NCBI RefSeq assembly: GCF_014650875.1
Contig: NZ_BMVU01000012.1
Coordinates: 1 to 64,000, forward strand
Length of the DNA stretch: 64,000 bases
Reading direction: 5' to 3'
Source of the DNA: Streptomyces minutiscleroticus
Lineage (GTDB): Bacteria; Actinomycetota; Actinomycetes; Streptomycetales; Streptomycetaceae
The notes under the pieces are model-generated. The model was not told the origin of the DNA. It ran no database searches and saw only the letters and a program-made list of their open reading frames with translations. The position numbers and the translations under genes were made by a program. Below are positions 49,357 to 58,646 of this stretch, piece by piece; the stretch's first letter is position 1, and each line of letters starts with the position of its first letter.

Positions 49357-49653
49357 ATGATCATGTTCATCATCCTGGTGGTCGCCGCGGTGATCGTCGG
49401 ATCCCTGCTGGCGGGCCGGAGGTCCGGTCGCCGCACGGACCTGCGCAAGCGGCACGCGGCGCGCGGCTCGGCGGGTGGTTCGTCGAGCAGCACGTCGAGC
49501 GGCGTGGCGAGCGGCGGCAGCTGGTGGGCGGGGGACGGGGGCGGCTCGTCCGGCGACTCCGGCGGGCACCACGGGGGTCACGACGGGGGCGGCTCGTCCT
49601 GCGGAGGCGGGTCGTCCTGCGGAGGCGGCGGAGGATGCGGGGGCGGCAGCTGA
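49357..49653 (+). CDS. Small membrane protein with a Gly/Ser/Cys/His-rich tail
   Basis: The 98-residue protein has one N-terminal helix (IMFIILVVAAVIVGSLLAG), a short basic region (RRSGRRTDLRKRHAARG), then a Ser/Gly tail with clusters such as GGHHGGHDGGGSSCGGGSSC. The His and Cys placement is typical of metal-rich or linker-like tails on small exposed proteins. GGAGG lies about 8 nt before ATG 49357. Function unknown. Confidence 0.65.
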   Translation: MIMFIILVVAAVIVGSLLAGRRSGRRTDLRKRHAARGSAGGSSSSTSSGVASGGSWWAGDGGGSSGDSGGHHGGHDGGGSSCGGGSSCGGGGGCGGGS

Positions 49654-49703
49654 CGCGGGGCGGTCGGCCCCGCGGGACCGCATCCCGGCCCGTCCCGTCA
49701 CCC

Positions 49704-49742
49704 GGCGCCCGCCGGAAGCAGCTCGTGCTTCCGGCGGGCGCC
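49704..49742. terminator. Strong hairpin after the Gly-rich protein
   Basis: GGCGCCCGCCGGAAGC (49704-49719) pairs exactly with 49727-49742 around AGCTCGT. Confidence 0.8.
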
Positions 49743-50089
49743 TCTCCGTTCCCGGGCCCGCCCGGGCGCCCGCGGCTCCCGGGACCACGACCCGCGCCGC
49801 ACCGTGCCGGCCGCCCCGCGCGTTCCGGAACGGCACGGGCGGGGGCGCGTCGGGCGCCCGGCGGCGCACTTGTGTTGAACAGTTGAGCTGGGCTGCCCTC
49901 GGGGGGATGGAAACCCTACGAAGTTGGGTAAAAAGGCTGTGGCGGACGCGCCGTTCATGATTCCCTCGTTATCCCACCGCAGTCCCCGGAACCCCCCCCT
50001 CGACTTCGGGCCACCGGGTCGATCTCCCGGCGCCGACCGGGATGCGACGGAATGTCAGCCCTTCATTTGCGTGCCAGCGGAGCCGACCC
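49743..50089. other. Gene-free region upstream of DUF2617
   Basis: 49743-49860 is GC-rich with nothing coding. From 49866 the sequence is AT-richer (CTTGTGTTGAACAGTTGAG, AAGTTGGGTAAAAAGGCTG), with TTGAAC near 49877 as a possible -35. This probably holds the promoter of the gene at 50090. Confidence 0.4.
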
Positions 50090-50614
50090 ATGCTCACGAC
50101 CCTCAACACCGCCTACACCGACACGCGCGCTGCCGACCTCGCCTGGGCCCTGGGGCGCGAGCCGCTGCCCGCGCTCGCCACGCTCGACCTCGACATCGCC
50201 GACGCGAAGCTGCAGTTGAGGCTGCTCGGAGCCTCCCACCAGGTCCTGCTCGAGGAGGACCGGGGCATCTGCTCGGAGACCGTCGCCTGCATCGCCGGCA
50301 GCAGCACACCGCTGCCGCTCGGCGTCGCCAAGCGCGTCGGCGACTGGGAGTACGAGTTCGCGGCGCGCGTCGAGACGCTCTCGCGCGGTTCGTTCGCCGG
50401 GCGCGCGCAGGAACTGCTCGCCCTGGTCTCCGACCACCCCAACGGCCTGGCGGGCGTCTTCCCCGGCAGCCCGCACGCGTTCACCGCGATGCTCGCCCAC
50501 CACCGGGAGGGCCAGGTGCACTGGCGCACCTGGCACGCCTACCCGCAGGAGGGTCAACTCGTGGCCACGCGTACCCGGGTGGGGGTGAGGGTCGCCGAGC
50601 CCGCGCCCGTGTGA
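50090..50614 (+). CDS. DUF2617 family protein
   Basis: The 174-residue protein matches the actinomycete DUF2617 family by LNTAYTDTRAADLAWALGRE, LQLRLLGASHQVLLEED, TPLPLGVAKRVGDWEYEF, ALVSDHPNGLAGVFPGSPHA and VHWRTWHAYPQEGQLV. It has no signal or membrane helix. The function is unknown. ATG 50090 has GGAG 8 nt upstream; the earlier GTG/ATG frames (from 50042) look non-coding. Confidence 0.85.
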   Translation: MLTTLNTAYTDTRAADLAWALGREPLPALATLDLDIADAKLQLRLLGASHQVLLEEDRGICSETVACIAGSSTPLPLGVAKRVGDWEYEFAARVETLSRGSFAGRAQELLALVSDHPNGLAGVFPGSPHAFTAMLAHHREGQVHWRTWHAYPQEGQLVATRTRVGVRVAEPAPV

Positions 50615-50811
50615 CGGGCGCCCGCGGGACCGCCACGCGGGCGTGCCCCGTCTCCGCCGGCCCGCCGGTGCCCGTGCGGGGGACCGGTGGGCGGCGCGTC
50701 CGGGACCGGGCGGTGGCCCGCACCGCCACGGGCGCCGGTCCTCCCCGCGGGCGCCGCTTCCATACGTGTGGGTGACAGGACGCAGACGGGCGGTGACGTA
50801 GCGTTCCGAGC

Positions 50812-52458
50812 GTGATCGAACCGCACACGTCCACTCCCACGCTCGGCGTCGCCCGCGCGGACGGGTCCCACCCGCCGGCACCTCCGCGGACGGCCGCCGG
50901 ACCCGCCCGTGCGGACCTGCCCGTGCGTCCCGGGACCGGACGGTTCCTCGTCCTCACCGGCGTCTTCACGTGTGCGGCCTGCGGCCTGGTGTACGAACTC
51001 GAACTGGTCGCCATCGCCTCGTACTTGACGGGCGACTCGGTCACCGAGACCTCCGTCGTGCTGTCGGTGATGGTGTTCGCGATGGGCGTCGGCTCCCTGG
51101 CCGCGAAGCGGCTGCGCCGCCACGCCGCCGCCGGGTTCGGCGCGGTCGAGGCGCTGCTCGCGCTGGTCGGCGGGTGCAGCGCCATGGCGCTGTACGCGGT
51201 CTTCGCCTGGGGCGGGGCGTGGGCGGGCGGCCCCCGCCTCTTCCTCGTCGCCTTCTCGCTCGCCATCGGCCTGCTCATCGGGGCCGAGGTGCCGCTGCTC
51301 ATGGAGCTGATCCAGCGCGTGCGGCGCCAGGAGGCGGGCGGCGCGGTGGCCGACCTGTTCGCCGCGGACTACGTGGGCGCGCTCGTCGGCGGGCTCGCCT
51401 TCCCGTTCCTGCTGCTGCCGCTGTCGGGCCAGCTGACCGGCGCCCTGCTCACCGGGTCCGTCAACGCGGTCGCGGGCGCCGCGCTGGTCCTCGGGCTGTT
51501 CCGGCGGGACGTGGGCCGCCGCGTCCGCTGGACGCTGCTCGTCGTCAACACCGTCGTGCTCGCGCTGCTCGCCTCGGCCGCCGCCCTCGCCGACGACTTC
51601 GAGCGGGCGGCCCGGCACGCGGTGTACGGCGGGGACGTCCGCGTGGCGCTGCGCACCGACGTCCAGGAGGTCGTGCTCACCGGCGGTCCGCACAGGCCGC
51701 TGGAGCTGTTCCTCGACGGCCGGCTGCGGGTCAGCGAGCGCGACGGGCGGCGCTACCACGAGGCGCTGGTGCGCCCCGCCATGGCCGGGCCGCACGCGCG
51801 GGTGCTCGTCCTGGGCGGCGGCGACGGGCTCGCGCTGCGCGAGGTCCTGGAGCACCCGGGGGTGCGCCGGGCCGACGTGGTCGAGCCCGACGCGGGCGTG
51901 GTGCGGCTGGCGCGCACGGACCCCCGGCTGTCCGCGCTGAACGGGCACGCCTACCGCGACCCGCGGGTGCGCGTCGTGACCCAGGACGCCTTCCAGTGGC
52001 TGCGCGGCGCGCGCACCGCGTACGACGTCGTCGTCGCGGACCTGCCCGACCCGGGCATCACGGCCGGCACGAAGCTGTACTCGCAGGAGTTCTACGGGCT
52101 GGTGCGCGGCGTCCTGGCCGACGGCGGGCGGCTCGTGGTGCACGCCGGGCCGGTGGTCCCGCGGCCCCGGGTCTTCTGGACGGTGGAGGCGACGGTGCGG
52201 GCGGCCGGGCTGCGGACGCGGCCGTACCGGGTGGACGGCCGCGACCCCGGGTCCGCGGCCGGCGCGGGGCGGGCCCCGCGGGACTGGGGCTTCGTCCTGG
52301 CCTCCGGTACGGCGCCGCGGCTGGGGCTCGACCCGCGCGCGCCGCGGCCGCGCCACCTGACCCCGGCGTCCCTGCGCGCGGACGCGCGGGCCGCCGAGCG
52401 GCTGCGGCTGCCGGGGCTCGCCGCGTCCACGCTGGTGCATCCGAGGTACACCGGCTGA
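50812..52458 (+). CDS. Membrane spermidine-synthase-like aminopropyltransferase
   Basis: This 548-residue protein has about seven membrane helices in its first half (residues 42-280, for example [40 protein letters not shown]). A SAM-type methyltransferase-fold domain then carries polyamine synthase motifs: [33 protein letters not shown] and [19 protein letters not shown]. The fusion is a known actinobacterial form of SpeE. Whether it makes spermidine is unclear because the membrane half is unexplained. GTG 50812 is 7 nt behind TAGCGT and likely leaderless. Confidence 0.9.
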   Translation: MIEPHTSTPTLGVARADGSHPPAPPRTAAGPARADLPVRPGTGRFLVLTGVFTCAACGLVYELELVAIASYLTGDSVTETSVVLSVMVFAMGVGSLAAKRLRRHAAAGFGAVEALLALVGGCSAMALYAVFAWGGAWAGGPRLFLVAFSLAIGLLIGAEVPLLMELIQRVRRQEAGGAVADLFAADYVGALVGGLAFPFLLLPLSGQLTGALLTGSVNAVAGAALVLGLFRRDVGRRVRWTLLVVNTVVLALLASAAALADDFERAARHAVYGGDVRVALRTDVQEVVLTGGPHRPLELFLDGRLRVSERDGRRYHEALVRPAMAGPHARVLVLGGGDGLALREVLEHPGVRRADVVEPDAGVVRLARTDPRLSALNGHAYRDPRVRVVTQDAFQWLRGARTAYDVVVADLPDPGITAGTKLYSQEFYGLVRGVLADGGRLVVHAGPVVPRPRVFWTVEATVRAAGLRTRPYRVDGRDPGSAAGAGRAPRDWGFVLASGTAPRLGLDPRAPRPRHLTPASLRADARAAERLRLPGLAASTLVHPRYTG

Positions 52459-52546
52459 GCCCGCCGGGGCCCGTCTGCCGGGGGATCCCGGGGAATCCCG
52501 CGACGGCCGGGTGCGGTTCGGGCCGCGCTGGGTAGGCTCGGACGAC

Positions 52547-53749
52547 ATGGAGCATGAGGTGTTCGTTCCGGTCCCGGCCGAGCGGCTTCGGGAGGCGCTC
52601 GGCGATCCCGTGCGGGTGGCCCGGGCGGTGCCCGGCCTCCAGCAGGAGGCGGGGGCGGACCCCGGCTCCGGCCGGCTGAAGATCCGCGTCGCCGGCCACT
52701 CCATCACCTATCGCGGAGCGCTCCGCGTCATCGGACGGGACGACGGCACGTACGCCGTCGTGGGCGACGCCGCGGAGGTCCGCGGCAGCGGCTCGGTGCG
52801 GCTGGCGCTCACCGTACGGCTCACCCCGGAGGGGACCGGCACGAAGGTCGCCTTCACCGGGACGGCGACGGCCGACGGCCGCGTGACCGACCTGCCCCCG
52901 GACGCGGTGGCGTCGGCGGCCACGCGCCTGCTGGACCGGTTCGCGCAGAACCTGGGGGCGGGGGAGCCGTCCGCGTCGTCCGCGTCGTCCGTGCCGGACG
53001 CGGACAGGGGCGGAGCCGGGGCCGGCGCCGCCTCCGGTGGTGACACTTCGCGGGGGGCGGCCGAGGAGGGCTCGGCCGGCAAGAGCCCGGCCGGCGCCGG
53101 CCGGACCGGTGGCGGCTCCGCCGGGGAGGACGCCGCCGGTGGCACGGGGCCTGCCGCGGCCGGTGACGAGGGGGCCGCCGGGGGCGGCGACGACACGGCT
53201 GGTGACAAGGGTTCCGCTGGGGGCGGCGACGGTACGGCCGGAGGGCAGGCAGGCAAGGGCTCCCCGACAGCCGGGGCGCAGGCCGGTGGCGCAGATAGGG
53301 CCGAGTCCGGTGGCGCGGACGGAGTCGCGGGCGGTGGCGCCGACGGGCCTGAGGACAGTGACGCCGATGAGCCCCTGGGCAGCGGTGCCGACGAGCCTGC
53401 GGGCGGTTACGCCGACGAGGCCGCGGGCGGTGGCCTAGAGGGCGGTTCCGGGGGCGTCTTCGAGGCGGAGGCGTCGCCCTCCTCGCCGGACGCGTTCGAC
53501 GGCGCCGACTTCGAGGGCGGGTTCGAGGAGGACGCCGAGCCGCCCGCCGAGGCCGCGCACGCCCGGCGCACCATGATCGGGCGCAGTGCGGAGGAGGTCG
53601 ACCACGCCCCGCCGCGCGGCCGGTACGCCCCCGTACCCGTGCCCGAGGACGCCTCGTCCGGCGCCGTCCTGCGCTGGGCGGCCCCCGCCGCCGCGCTCGT
53701 CCTGGCCTCCGCCGTCGTCGTGGGCCGCGCCCTGCGCAAGCGCCGCTGA
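52547..53749 (+). CDS. SRPBCC (CoxG-like) protein with long acidic linker and C-terminal helix
   Basis: The 400-residue protein opens with a START/CoxG-like domain (VFVPVPAERLREALGDPVRV, AVPGLQQEAGADPGSGRLKI, VVGDAAEVRGSGSVRLALTV). A low-complexity Gly/Asp/Ala/Glu zone follows (about 150-330, repeated AGGGADG-type words), then a membrane helix at the end (RWAAPAAALVLASAVVVGRA) with a basic cap. The SRPBCC pocket binds hydrophobic ligands. It is probably held at the membrane by its tail. ATG 52547 is 8 nt behind TAGGCT, another leaderless pattern. Confidence 0.8.
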   Translation: MEHEVFVPVPAERLREALGDPVRVARAVPGLQQEAGADPGSGRLKIRVAGHSITYRGALRVIGRDDGTYAVVGDAAEVRGSGSVRLALTVRLTPEGTGTKVAFTGTATADGRVTDLPPDAVASAATRLLDRFAQNLGAGEPSASSASSVPDADRGGAGAGAASGGDTSRGAAEEGSAGKSPAGAGRTGGGSAGEDAAGGTGPAAAGDEGAAGGGDDTAGDKGSAGGGDGTAGGQAGKGSPTAGAQAGGADRAESGGADGVAGGGADGPEDSDADEPLGSGADEPAGGYADEAAGGGLEGGSGGVFEAEASPSSPDAFDGADFEGGFEEDAEPPAEAAHARRTMIGRSAEEVDHAPPRGRYAPVPVPEDASSGAVLRWAAPAAALVLASAVVVGRALRKRR

Positions 53750-53787
53750 CCGCGCCGGGCGGCCGCCCACCGACCCCGGCCGCCCGG

Positions 53788-54030
53788 AGCGACCACCCGC
53801 CAACCCCCGGCCGCCCGGCGCGCCTGGAGCAGCCGCCCACCGGCCCCCGGCCGCCCGGAGCGACCACCCGCCAACCCCCGGCCGCCCGGCGCGCCTGGAG
53901 CAGCCGCCCACCGGCCCCCGGCCGCCCGGAGCGCCTGGAGCAGCCGCCCACCGGCCCCCGGCCCCCGGCCCCGGCCGCCCGGACCGACCCGGAGCGACCA
54001 CCCGCCAACCCCCGGCCGCCCGGAGCGGGC
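53788..54030 (+). repeat. 71 bp tandem repeats in the SRPBCC-galM gap
   Basis: The word GGAGCGACCACCCGCCAACC returns at 53786 and 53857 with a 71 bp period; a third copy starts near 53928 but diverges, and a partial copy occurs near 53990. Each unit also contains GCGCCTGGAGCAGCCGCCCA. The gap (53750-54126) holds no gene. Confidence 0.7.
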
Positions 54031-54114
54031 CCGAGGCTCCACCGCCCCGTCCGGCGCCCCGGGCCCGCCGCGCACCGTACGGCGGCCGTGCCGTCCGGCC
54101 CGGTCCCCGGCCAG

Positions 54115-54126
54115 TAGGGTCGGGGG
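54115..54126 (+). promoter_or_regulatory. Leaderless-type promoter of galM
   Basis: TAGGGT at 54115-54120 is followed 6 nt later by the GTG at 54127 and no Shine-Dalgarno. The same pattern occurs at pyrE (TAAGCT, 54936-54941). Confidence 0.55.
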
Positions 54127-54915
54127 GTGAGCAACGAAGAGATCACGCTGACCGCGGGAGACGCGGAGGTGACGGTGTCGCCGGGCAACGGCGGCCGGGT
54201 GGCGGGCCTGCGCGTCGGCGGGCTCGAACTGCTGCGGCAGGGGCAGAAGTTCGGCTGCTTCCCGATGGTCCCCTGGTGCGGGCGGATCAGGGACGGCCGT
54301 TTCCGGGACGGCGCCGCCGTGCACCAGATGCCGCTCAACTCCCCGCCGCACGCCATCCACGGCACCACCCGCAACGGCCCCTGGCGCACCGCGCGCGCGG
54401 CCGGGAACGAGGCCGTCCTCACCTTCGACCTCGGCGACCCCTGGCCCTACCCCGGCCGCGTCACCCAGATCGCCGAACTCGCCGAGGACTCCCTGACGCT
54501 CACCATGTCGGTGGAGACGTACGGGTCGTCCTTCCCGGCGCAGATCGGCTGGCACCCCTGGTTCAACCGGAACCTGGGCGGCGAGGACGTGCGCCTGGAC
54601 TTCACCGCCGCCTGGCAGGAGGAGCGCGGCGAGGACCACCTGCCCACCGGACGGCGGATCGAGCCGCGCCCGGGCCCCTGGGACGACTGCTTCGGGATGC
54701 CCGGCGGCGTCGACGTGACCCTCACCTGGCCGGGGCAGCTGGAGCTGAAGGTCACCAGCCGCGAGGAGTGGGCGGTCGTGTACGACGAGCAGGAGGCCGC
54801 CGTCTGCGTGGAACCGCAGACCGGTCCGCCGAACGGGCTCAACACCGCGCCGCGCCTGGTCACCCCGCTCGAACCGCTGGAGGCGTCCACCACCTGGACC
54901 TGGCGGCGCCTGTGA
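54127..54915 (+). CDS. galM: Aldose 1-epimerase
   Basis: The 262-residue enzyme interconverts alpha and beta hexose anomers. Motifs of the family are seen: NGGRVAGLRVGGLELLRQG, GCFPMVPWCGRIRDGRF, the HGTTRNGPW loop with the first active-site His, GWHPWFNR with the second, and VCVEPQTGPPNGLN containing the catalytic Glu. It is shorter than many mutarotases but within the range of actinomycete homologues. Confidence 0.88.
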   Translation: MSNEEITLTAGDAEVTVSPGNGGRVAGLRVGGLELLRQGQKFGCFPMVPWCGRIRDGRFRDGAAVHQMPLNSPPHAIHGTTRNGPWRTARAAGNEAVLTFDLGDPWPYPGRVTQIAELAEDSLTLTMSVETYGSSFPAQIGWHPWFNRNLGGEDVRLDFTAAWQEERGEDHLPTGRRIEPRPGPWDDCFGMPGGVDVTLTWPGQLELKVTSREEWAVVYDEQEAAVCVEPQTGPPNGLNTAPRLVTPLEPLEASTTWTWRRL

Positions 54916-54948
54916 GGCGCGGCCACGCCCGCCCGTAAGCTGACGGGC

Positions 54949-55521
54949 ATGAGTGACGTCAACGCGGCCACGGCGCCGGACACCCGCGCAGCGCTCCTGC
55001 AGCAGATCAAGGACAAGGCCGTCGTGCACGGCAGGGTCACCCTGTCGTCGGGCCTCGAGGCCGACTACTACGTGGATCTGCGCCGCATCACCCTCGACGG
55101 CGAGGCCGCGCCGCTGGTCGGCCAGGTGCTGCTGGACCTGACGGCGGACCTGGAGTTCGACGCCGTGGGCGGGTTGACCATGGGCGCCGACCCGGTGGCC
55201 GCCTCGATGCTGCACGCCGCCGCGGCGCGCGGCCGGCGCCTGGACGCGTTCGTCGTCCGCAAGGCCGCCAAGGCGCACGGCCTGCAGCGCCGCGTCGAGG
55301 GCCCGGAGATCAGGGGCCGCCGCGTGCTGGTCGTCGAGGACACCTCCACCACCGGCGGCTCGCCGCTCACCGCGGTCGAGGCCGTGCGGGAGGCCGGTGC
55401 CGAGGTGGTCGCCGTCGCCACCATCGTCGACCGGGCCACGGGCGCGGCCGAGAAGATCCAGGAGGGCGCGGGGGTCCCCTACCTGTACGCCTTCTCGAAG
55501 GACGAGCTCGGCCTGGACTGA
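54949..55521 (+). CDS. pyrE: Orotate phosphoribosyltransferase
   Basis: The 190-residue enzyme converts orotate and PRPP to OMP in pyrimidine synthesis. The Mg-PRPP loop VLVVEDTSTTGGSPLTAVEA is clear, with the acceptor-site block SGLEADYYVDLRRITLDGEA and VVRKAAKAHGLQRRVEG, which contains the active-site Lys. It follows galM by 33 bp but has its own TAAGCT box 7 nt before ATG 54949, so it is likely leaderless. Confidence 0.93.
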   Translation: MSDVNAATAPDTRAALLQQIKDKAVVHGRVTLSSGLEADYYVDLRRITLDGEAAPLVGQVLLDLTADLEFDAVGGLTMGADPVAASMLHAAAARGRRLDAFVVRKAAKAHGLQRRVEGPEIRGRRVLVVEDTSTTGGSPLTAVEAVREAGAEVVAVATIVDRATGAAEKIQEGAGVPYLYAFSKDELGLD

Positions 55522-55529
55522 GACCCGGA

Positions 55530-55760
55530 CCGGCACTGATCCGGGCACCCGGCCCGGCACCTGATCCGGGCACCCGGCCCGGGTGCCCGACCGGCATCCG
55601 TCCGGGTACCGGATCGGTGAACGGCCCGGTACCCGGGGCCTGCGCGCGGACCGGCACCCGGTCCGGTGAACGGCCCGCCGTCCGGTCCGGTACGCGGACC
55701 GCCGTCCGGTCCGGCGAACGGCCCGGCATCCGGCCCGGCCCCCGGCCCGAAAGTCGTCCG
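55530..55760. repeat. Mosaic of GGCACCCGGTCCGG-like repeats upstream of fba
   Basis: The stretch 55530-55760 is built from short variant words (GCACCCGGCCCGG, CCGGCACCCGGTCCGG, GAACGGCCCG) repeated about a dozen times. No coding frame stands out. From 55790 the sequence turns into a promoter-like region with GACGACGACGTCGC (55815-55828, partly palindromic) and the SD GAGGAG at 55873. Confidence 0.65.
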
Positions 55761-55886
55761 AAGCCCGCGCGCACCGCGGGTGGAGCAGCCGGGCAAGTCT
55801 GGAAAGATGGGGCCGACGACGACGTCGCACCCTAGGTCAGGGCAGTAGTAAGCACCACGCAACCCGCACATACGAGGAGCGGACAG

Positions 55887-56918
55887 ATGCCCATCGCAAC
55901 CCCCGAGGTCTACAACGAGATGCTCGACCGGGCGAAGGCAGGCAAGTTCGCCTACCCGGCCATCAACGTGACCTCCTCCCAGACCCTCCACGCCGCGCTG
56001 CGCGGCTTCGCGGAGGCCGAGAGCGACGGCATCGTCCAGATCTCGACCGGCGGTGCGGAGTTCCTGGGCGGCCAGCACAGCAAGGACATGGTCACCGGTG
56101 CGGTGGCCCTCGCCGAGTTCGCGCACGTCGTCGCCGCGAAGTACGACGTCCAGGTCGCCCTGCACACCGACCACTGCCCGAAGGACAAGCTCGACGGGTA
56201 CGTGCGTCCGCTGCTCGACCTCTCCGCCGAGCGTGTCAAGGCCGGCCGGAACCCGCTCTTCCAGTCCCACATGTGGGACGGCTCGGCCGAGACCCTCGCC
56301 GACAACCTGGCCATCGCCCAGGAGCTGCTGGAGAAGGCCCGCGCCGCGCACATCGTCCTCGAGGTCGAGATCACCCCGACCGGCGGCGAGGAGGACGGCG
56401 TCTCGCACGAGATCAACGACTCCCTCTACACCACGGTCGACGACGCGGTCCGCACCGCCGAGGCCCTGGGCCTGGGCGACAAGGGCCGCTACCTGCTGGC
56501 CGCCTCCTTCGGCAACGTGCACGGCGTCTACAAGCCGGGCAACGTCGTGCTCCGCCCCGAGCTGCTGAAGGAGCTGAACGAGGGCGTCGCCGCCAAGTTC
56601 GGCAAGCCGGCCGGCAGCCAGCCGTTCGACTTCGTCTTCCACGGCGGCTCCGGCTCGACCGAGCAGGAGATCCTGACCGCCCTGGAGAACGGCGTGGTCA
56701 AGATGAACCTCGACACGGACACGCAGTACGCCTTCACGCGTCCGGTCGCCGACCACATGCTCAAGAACTACGACGGCGTCCTGAAGGTCGACGGCGAGGT
56801 CGGCAACAAGAAGACGTACGACCCGCGCACCTGGGGCAAGCTCGCCGAGGCGTCGATGGCCCAGCGCGTCACCGAGGCCGCCCGGCACCTCCGCTCCGCG
56901 GGCAACCGGATCAAGTAA
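55887..56918 (+). CDS. fba: Class II fructose-bisphosphate aldolase
   Basis: The 343-residue zinc aldolase of glycolysis has the expected blocks: PAINVTSSQTLHAALRGFAE, the zinc/ligand segment VALHTDHCPKDKL, EVEITPTGGEEDG, the Gly-rich NVHGVYKPGNV, FDFVFHGGSGSTEQE and VKMNLDTDTQYAFTR. Length is normal for the class IIA type. GAGGAG lies 9 nt before ATG 55887. A strong terminator follows the stop. Confidence 0.97.
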   Translation: MPIATPEVYNEMLDRAKAGKFAYPAINVTSSQTLHAALRGFAEAESDGIVQISTGGAEFLGGQHSKDMVTGAVALAEFAHVVAAKYDVQVALHTDHCPKDKLDGYVRPLLDLSAERVKAGRNPLFQSHMWDGSAETLADNLAIAQELLEKARAAHIVLEVEITPTGGEEDGVSHEINDSLYTTVDDAVRTAEALGLGDKGRYLLAASFGNVHGVYKPGNVVLRPELLKELNEGVAAKFGKPAGSQPFDFVFHGGSGSTEQEILTALENGVVKMNLDTDTQYAFTRPVADHMLKNYDGVLKVDGEVGNKKTYDPRTWGKLAEASMAQRVTEAARHLRSAGNRIK

Positions 56919-57006
56919 CCCCGCCGCCCGGAGGAGCCGTCCCGCGCGACCGCGCGGAGCGCTCCCCGCACCGGCCGAACGGTCACTCCGGCCCACCGGC
57001 TGTCCA

Positions 57007-57040
57007 CAGGGCCCGGCGTCCGCCGCGACGCCGGGCCCTG
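57007..57040 (+). terminator. Terminator after fba
   Basis: CAGGGCCCGGCGTC (57007-57020) pairs exactly with 57027-57040 around CGCCGC. Confidence 0.8.
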
Positions 57041-57176
57041 CGCGTGCCCGGCCGGGCTCCGCGTGCGCCGCGGCCGGGTCCTGCAGGCGTTCCCGGCCGG
57101 GCCCTGCCCGCGGCGGTCGCGGACAGGGTCGCCGTACCGGGGCCGGCGGCCCGCGGCCATGCCGCAGACTGGGGGC

Positions 57177-57590
57177 ATGACCCTTCACGAGAACCTGCTC
57201 GGGGGACCGCCCCCGACCCGGCTGCCCGACGACCCGGAGCCCCGTGAGCTCCTCGCGAACGGCACGGCGCCCGCCGACGTCGCCGCCAAGTACCCCACCT
57301 CCTCGCTCGCCTGGGCCCAGCTGGCCGACGAGGCGTTCGAGCGGGGCGGCGTCGTCGAGTCGTACGCCTACGCCCGCACCGGTTACCACCGCGGTCTGGA
57401 CGCCCTGCGGCGCAACGGCTGGAAGGGGCACGGCCCCGTGCCCTGGGAGCACGAGCCGAACCGCGGCTTCCTGCGCGCCCTGCACGCCCTCGCCCGCGCC
57501 GCGCAGGCGATCGGCGAGCAGGAGGAGTACGAGCGCTGCTCGCAGTTCCTGAAGGACTCCTCGCCGACCGCCGCCCAGACGCTGGGCTGA
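57177..57590 (+). CDS. DUF3151 family protein
   Basis: The 137-residue protein fits the actinobacterial DUF3151 family: THENLLGGPPPTRLP, DVAAKYPTSSLAWAQLADEA, SYAYARTGYHRGLDALRRNG, WKGHGPVPWEHEPNRGFLRA and QEEYERCSQFLKDSSPTAAQ. The repeated helices (TSSLAWAQLADEAF, AYARTGYHRGLD) look TPR-like. It often lies next to fba in these genomes, as here. Function unknown. ATG 57177 has no clear ribosome site; CAGACT 6 nt upstream could be a weak leaderless -10. Confidence 0.88.
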   Translation: MTLHENLLGGPPPTRLPDDPEPRELLANGTAPADVAAKYPTSSLAWAQLADEAFERGGVVESYAYARTGYHRGLDALRRNGWKGHGPVPWEHEPNRGFLRALHALARAAQAIGEQEEYERCSQFLKDSSPTAAQTLG

Positions 57591-57800
57591 GCGGCCGCGC
57601 GGGCGCACCGGGCCCGCACCGGCCGCGCGAGCGTGCCGGTGGGGCTCCTGACCTCGCCTTCCGTGGGCCCGTCCGGACGTGACCGGGCGGGCCTTGCGAT
57701 TTCCGGAGGCAATTGCGGAGGATGCCCGGTGGGGACCGGGGCCCCCGTGCCGGCATCGGCAGGGGCGGACCGCTACCCGGAGTACGCACAGGAGACAGCG

Positions 57801-58646
57801 ATGTCCCAGAAGGCTCAGTCCCGCGAGGCACCGGAGCCCGAGACCCCGCATCTCGACTTCGCGGGGACCACCCCGTACGAGGACTACGTCAAGGCGGACG
57901 TCCTCACCCACCTCCAGCACACCCTCTCCGACGACCCCGGAGAGATGGTCTTCCTGGTCACGACCCAGGTGATGGAGCTGTGGTTCACCGTCGTCGTCCA
58001 CGAGTGGGAGACCGCCGCCCGCGCGCTGCGCTCCGACGACGTGCCGGCGGCCATGGCGGCGCTCAAGCGCTCGGTGCGCGAGCTGGAGGCGCTCGACGCC
58101 TCCTGGAAGCCGCTCTCCGGGCTGACGCCGGCCCAGTTCAACTCGTACCGCGGGGCCCTGGGGGAGGGCTCCGGCTTCCAGTCGGCCATGTACCGCCGGA
58201 TGGAGTTCCTGCTCGGCGAGAAGTCCGCGTCCATGCTCGTGCCGCACCGGGGCGCGCCGCGCGTCCACGCCGAGCTGGAGAAGGCGCTGCACGAGCCGAG
58301 CCTGTACGACGAGGTGCTGCGGCTGCTCGCGCGCCGCGGGCACGCGGTCCCCGACGCCGTCCTGAACCGCGACCCCGCGCAGCGCTACGAGCCGTCGCCC
58401 GAGGTCGAGGAGGTCTGGGCGGCCCTGTACGCGGGCGACGAGAGCGACGAGCTGGCCCGCCTCGGCGAGGTGCTGACGGACGTCGCCGAGCTGGTGTGGC
58501 GCTGGCGCAACGACCACCTCGTCGCCACCCGGCGCGCGATGGGCGCGAAGGCCGGCACCGGCGGTTCGGCCGGTGTGGCCTGGCTGGAGAAGCGGGCGCG
58601 CAAGAACGTGTTCCCCGAGCTGTGGACGGCGAGGTCCCGTGTCTGA
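57801..58646 (+). CDS. kynA: Tryptophan 2,3-dioxygenase
   Basis: The 281-residue heme dioxygenase opens the indole ring of tryptophan to N-formylkynurenine. Family blocks are seen: PYEDYVKADVLTHLQHTLSD, MVFLVTTQVMELWFTVVVHE, FNSYRGALGEGSGFQSAMYR and EFLLGEKSASMLVPHRG, then VWRWRNDHLVATRRAMGAKA and FPELWTARS. GGAGACAG lies just before ATG 57801. It overlaps kynU by 8 bp, so the two are coupled. Confidence 0.95.
   Translation: MSQKAQSREAPEPETPHLDFAGTTPYEDYVKADVLTHLQHTLSDDPGEMVFLVTTQVMELWFTVVVHEWETAARALRSDDVPAAMAALKRSVRELEALDASWKPLSGLTPAQFNSYRGALGEGSGFQSAMYRRMEFLLGEKSASMLVPHRGAPRVHAELEKALHEPSLYDEVLRLLARRGHAVPDAVLNRDPAQRYEPSPEVEEVWAALYAGDESDELARLGEVLTDVAELVWRWRNDHLVATRRAMGAKAGTGGSAGVAWLEKRARKNVFPELWTARSRV

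Noticed and set aside
46744..49869. Minus-strand frame of over 1000 codons joining the mannosyltransferase and the aminotransferase region
   Set aside because: Only the last 412 codons look like a protein. The rest is antisense or out-of-frame to the aminotransferase and is composition-driven.
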